Shown here piece after piece: positions 8,952-9,317 of a DNA stretch of 9,317 bases (positions are counted from its first letter, which is position 1; the number at the start of each line of letters is the position of its first letter). A program made the position numbers and the translations under genes. The DNA is taken from NCBI GenBank assembly GCA_902497215.1, contig CABVEH010000033.1, forward strand, positions 1 to 9,317. Reading direction: 5' to 3'. Under the pieces are notes generated by a model. That model did no database searches and had not been told where the DNA came from. It saw only the letters and a program-made list of their open reading frames with translations. This DNA is from an uncultured Eggerthellaceae bacterium (GTDB lineage Bacteria > Actinomycetota > Coriobacteriia > Coriobacteriales > Eggerthellaceae).

Positions 8952-9317
8952 TCCTGCAAAGGCATTTGCCGACGAGGCTTTCACTATCGACGTGCGCAAC
9001 ACCGATGAGATCGCCGAGCTGTGCAGGAAGGAAAACGTGGATGGGATCATCGCGTCCTTCTCGGACCTGCTGGCGGAATGCATGATCGATATCGCAGAGA
9101 AGGCCGGGATTCCATGCTATGCGGCACCCGAGCGCTTCAGGCCACTGCGGGATAAGTCTCTCATGAAGGCAATGTTTGAAGAGCTGGAAGTCCCAACACC
9201 TAGAACTGTTAAGGTCCACAAGAGCACAATTGAGCAGGACATAGCCCCCATCGGACTGCCTTGTGTCGTGAAGCCCGCAAACGGCTACGGCTCGACGATT
9301 CGTGTCACGTATGGCAC
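8839..9317 (+). CDS. ATP-grasp ligase, N-terminal part (runs off the window)
   Basis: An open frame without stop continues to the window edge, giving 159 residues. An N-terminal pre-ATP-grasp Rossmann-like domain begins RLMILGGMDEF, followed by ADEAFTIDVRNTDEIAEL and VDGIIASFSDLLAE. LRDKSLMKAMFEELEVPTP at about 103-121 is the entry to the ATP-binding domain, and LPCVVKPANGYGS at about 140-152 carries the ATP-binding lysine (K145) and glycine-rich loop. Members of this superfamily join a carboxylate to an amine or thiol with ATP. In a wecE operon the likely job is amide-linking an acyl or aminoacyl group to an amino sugar, which is inference. Two adjacent ATGs exist (8836 and 8839). The second is preferred because GGGAG ends 5 bases before it but only 2 before the first. 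The catalytic C-terminal half is not visible, so substrate class cannot be judged. Confidence 0.86.
   Translation, partial: MTQHRLMILGGMDEFVELTKRSKERRYYTIVCDGYEDSPAKAFADEAFTIDVRNTDEIAELCRKENVDGIIASFSDLLAECMIDIAEKAGIPCYAAPERFRPLRDKSLMKAMFEELEVPTPRTVKVHKSTIEQDIAPIGLPCVVKPANGYGSTIRVTYG

Overview
The window is a single-strand (+) gene cluster for nucleotide-sugar synthesis and cell-surface glycan assembly. It is cut at both ends. The best guess for the host is a high-GC actinobacterium of the Coriobacteriia (Eggerthellaceae-like). This rests on G/C-ending codons in the first two genes, the type of RmlB C-terminus (WWRP-KEA-EA-YAA), and a YfhO-type membrane protein inside a rhamnose/polysaccharide locus. 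Genus cannot be fixed from the sequence alone.

Layout: (1) 1-842, rfbB (dTDP-glucose 4,6-dehydratase), lacking its N-terminus at the window edge and frame-broken near 705. (2) 853-1482, rfbC (dTDP-4-dehydrorhamnose 3,5-epimerase), whose last 16 codons lie in a near-perfect palindrome. (3) 1483-1568, a short AT-richer gap. (4) 1569-4444, a large YfhO-family multi-pass membrane protein, frame-broken near 3620-3650 exactly where one arm of a 29-bp perfect inverted repeat lies. (5) 4448-5620, wecE, the dTDP-4-amino-4,6-dideoxygalactose transaminase. (6) 5637-6656, an extended SDR sugar epimerase/dehydratase. (7) 6677-7879, a fold-type III PLP decarboxylase with altered motifs. (8) 7881-8951, an ArnC/GtrB/CsbB-like polyprenyl-phosphate glycosyltransferase. 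(9) 8839 to the end, the N-terminal part of an ATP-grasp ligase. From 4445 on, genes are 1-20 bp apart or overlap and each has some purine-rich ribosome site, so 4448-9317 looks like one operon. No RNA gene, CRISPR array, insertion sequence or convincing rho-independent terminator was seen.

How the genes fit together: RfbB makes dTDP-4-keto-6-deoxyglucose. RfbC takes this toward dTDP-L-rhamnose, while WecE aminates the same intermediate to dTDP-Fuc4N. The SDR, decarboxylase and ATP-grasp genes behind wecE suggest further tailoring of the amino sugar, perhaps by amide-linking a (decarboxylated) amino acid. The ArnC/CsbB-like enzyme would load a sugar onto undecaprenyl phosphate, and YfhO would be the matching GT-C transferase outside the membrane, as in CsbB/YfhO glycosylation of Gram-positive wall polymers. 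The last two sentences are inference.

Three genes (rfbB, the YfhO gene and the glycosyltransferase) show reading-frame anomalies, and two strong inverted repeats fall at odd gene positions. Either this locus is decaying or phase-variable, or the assembly contains local errors.
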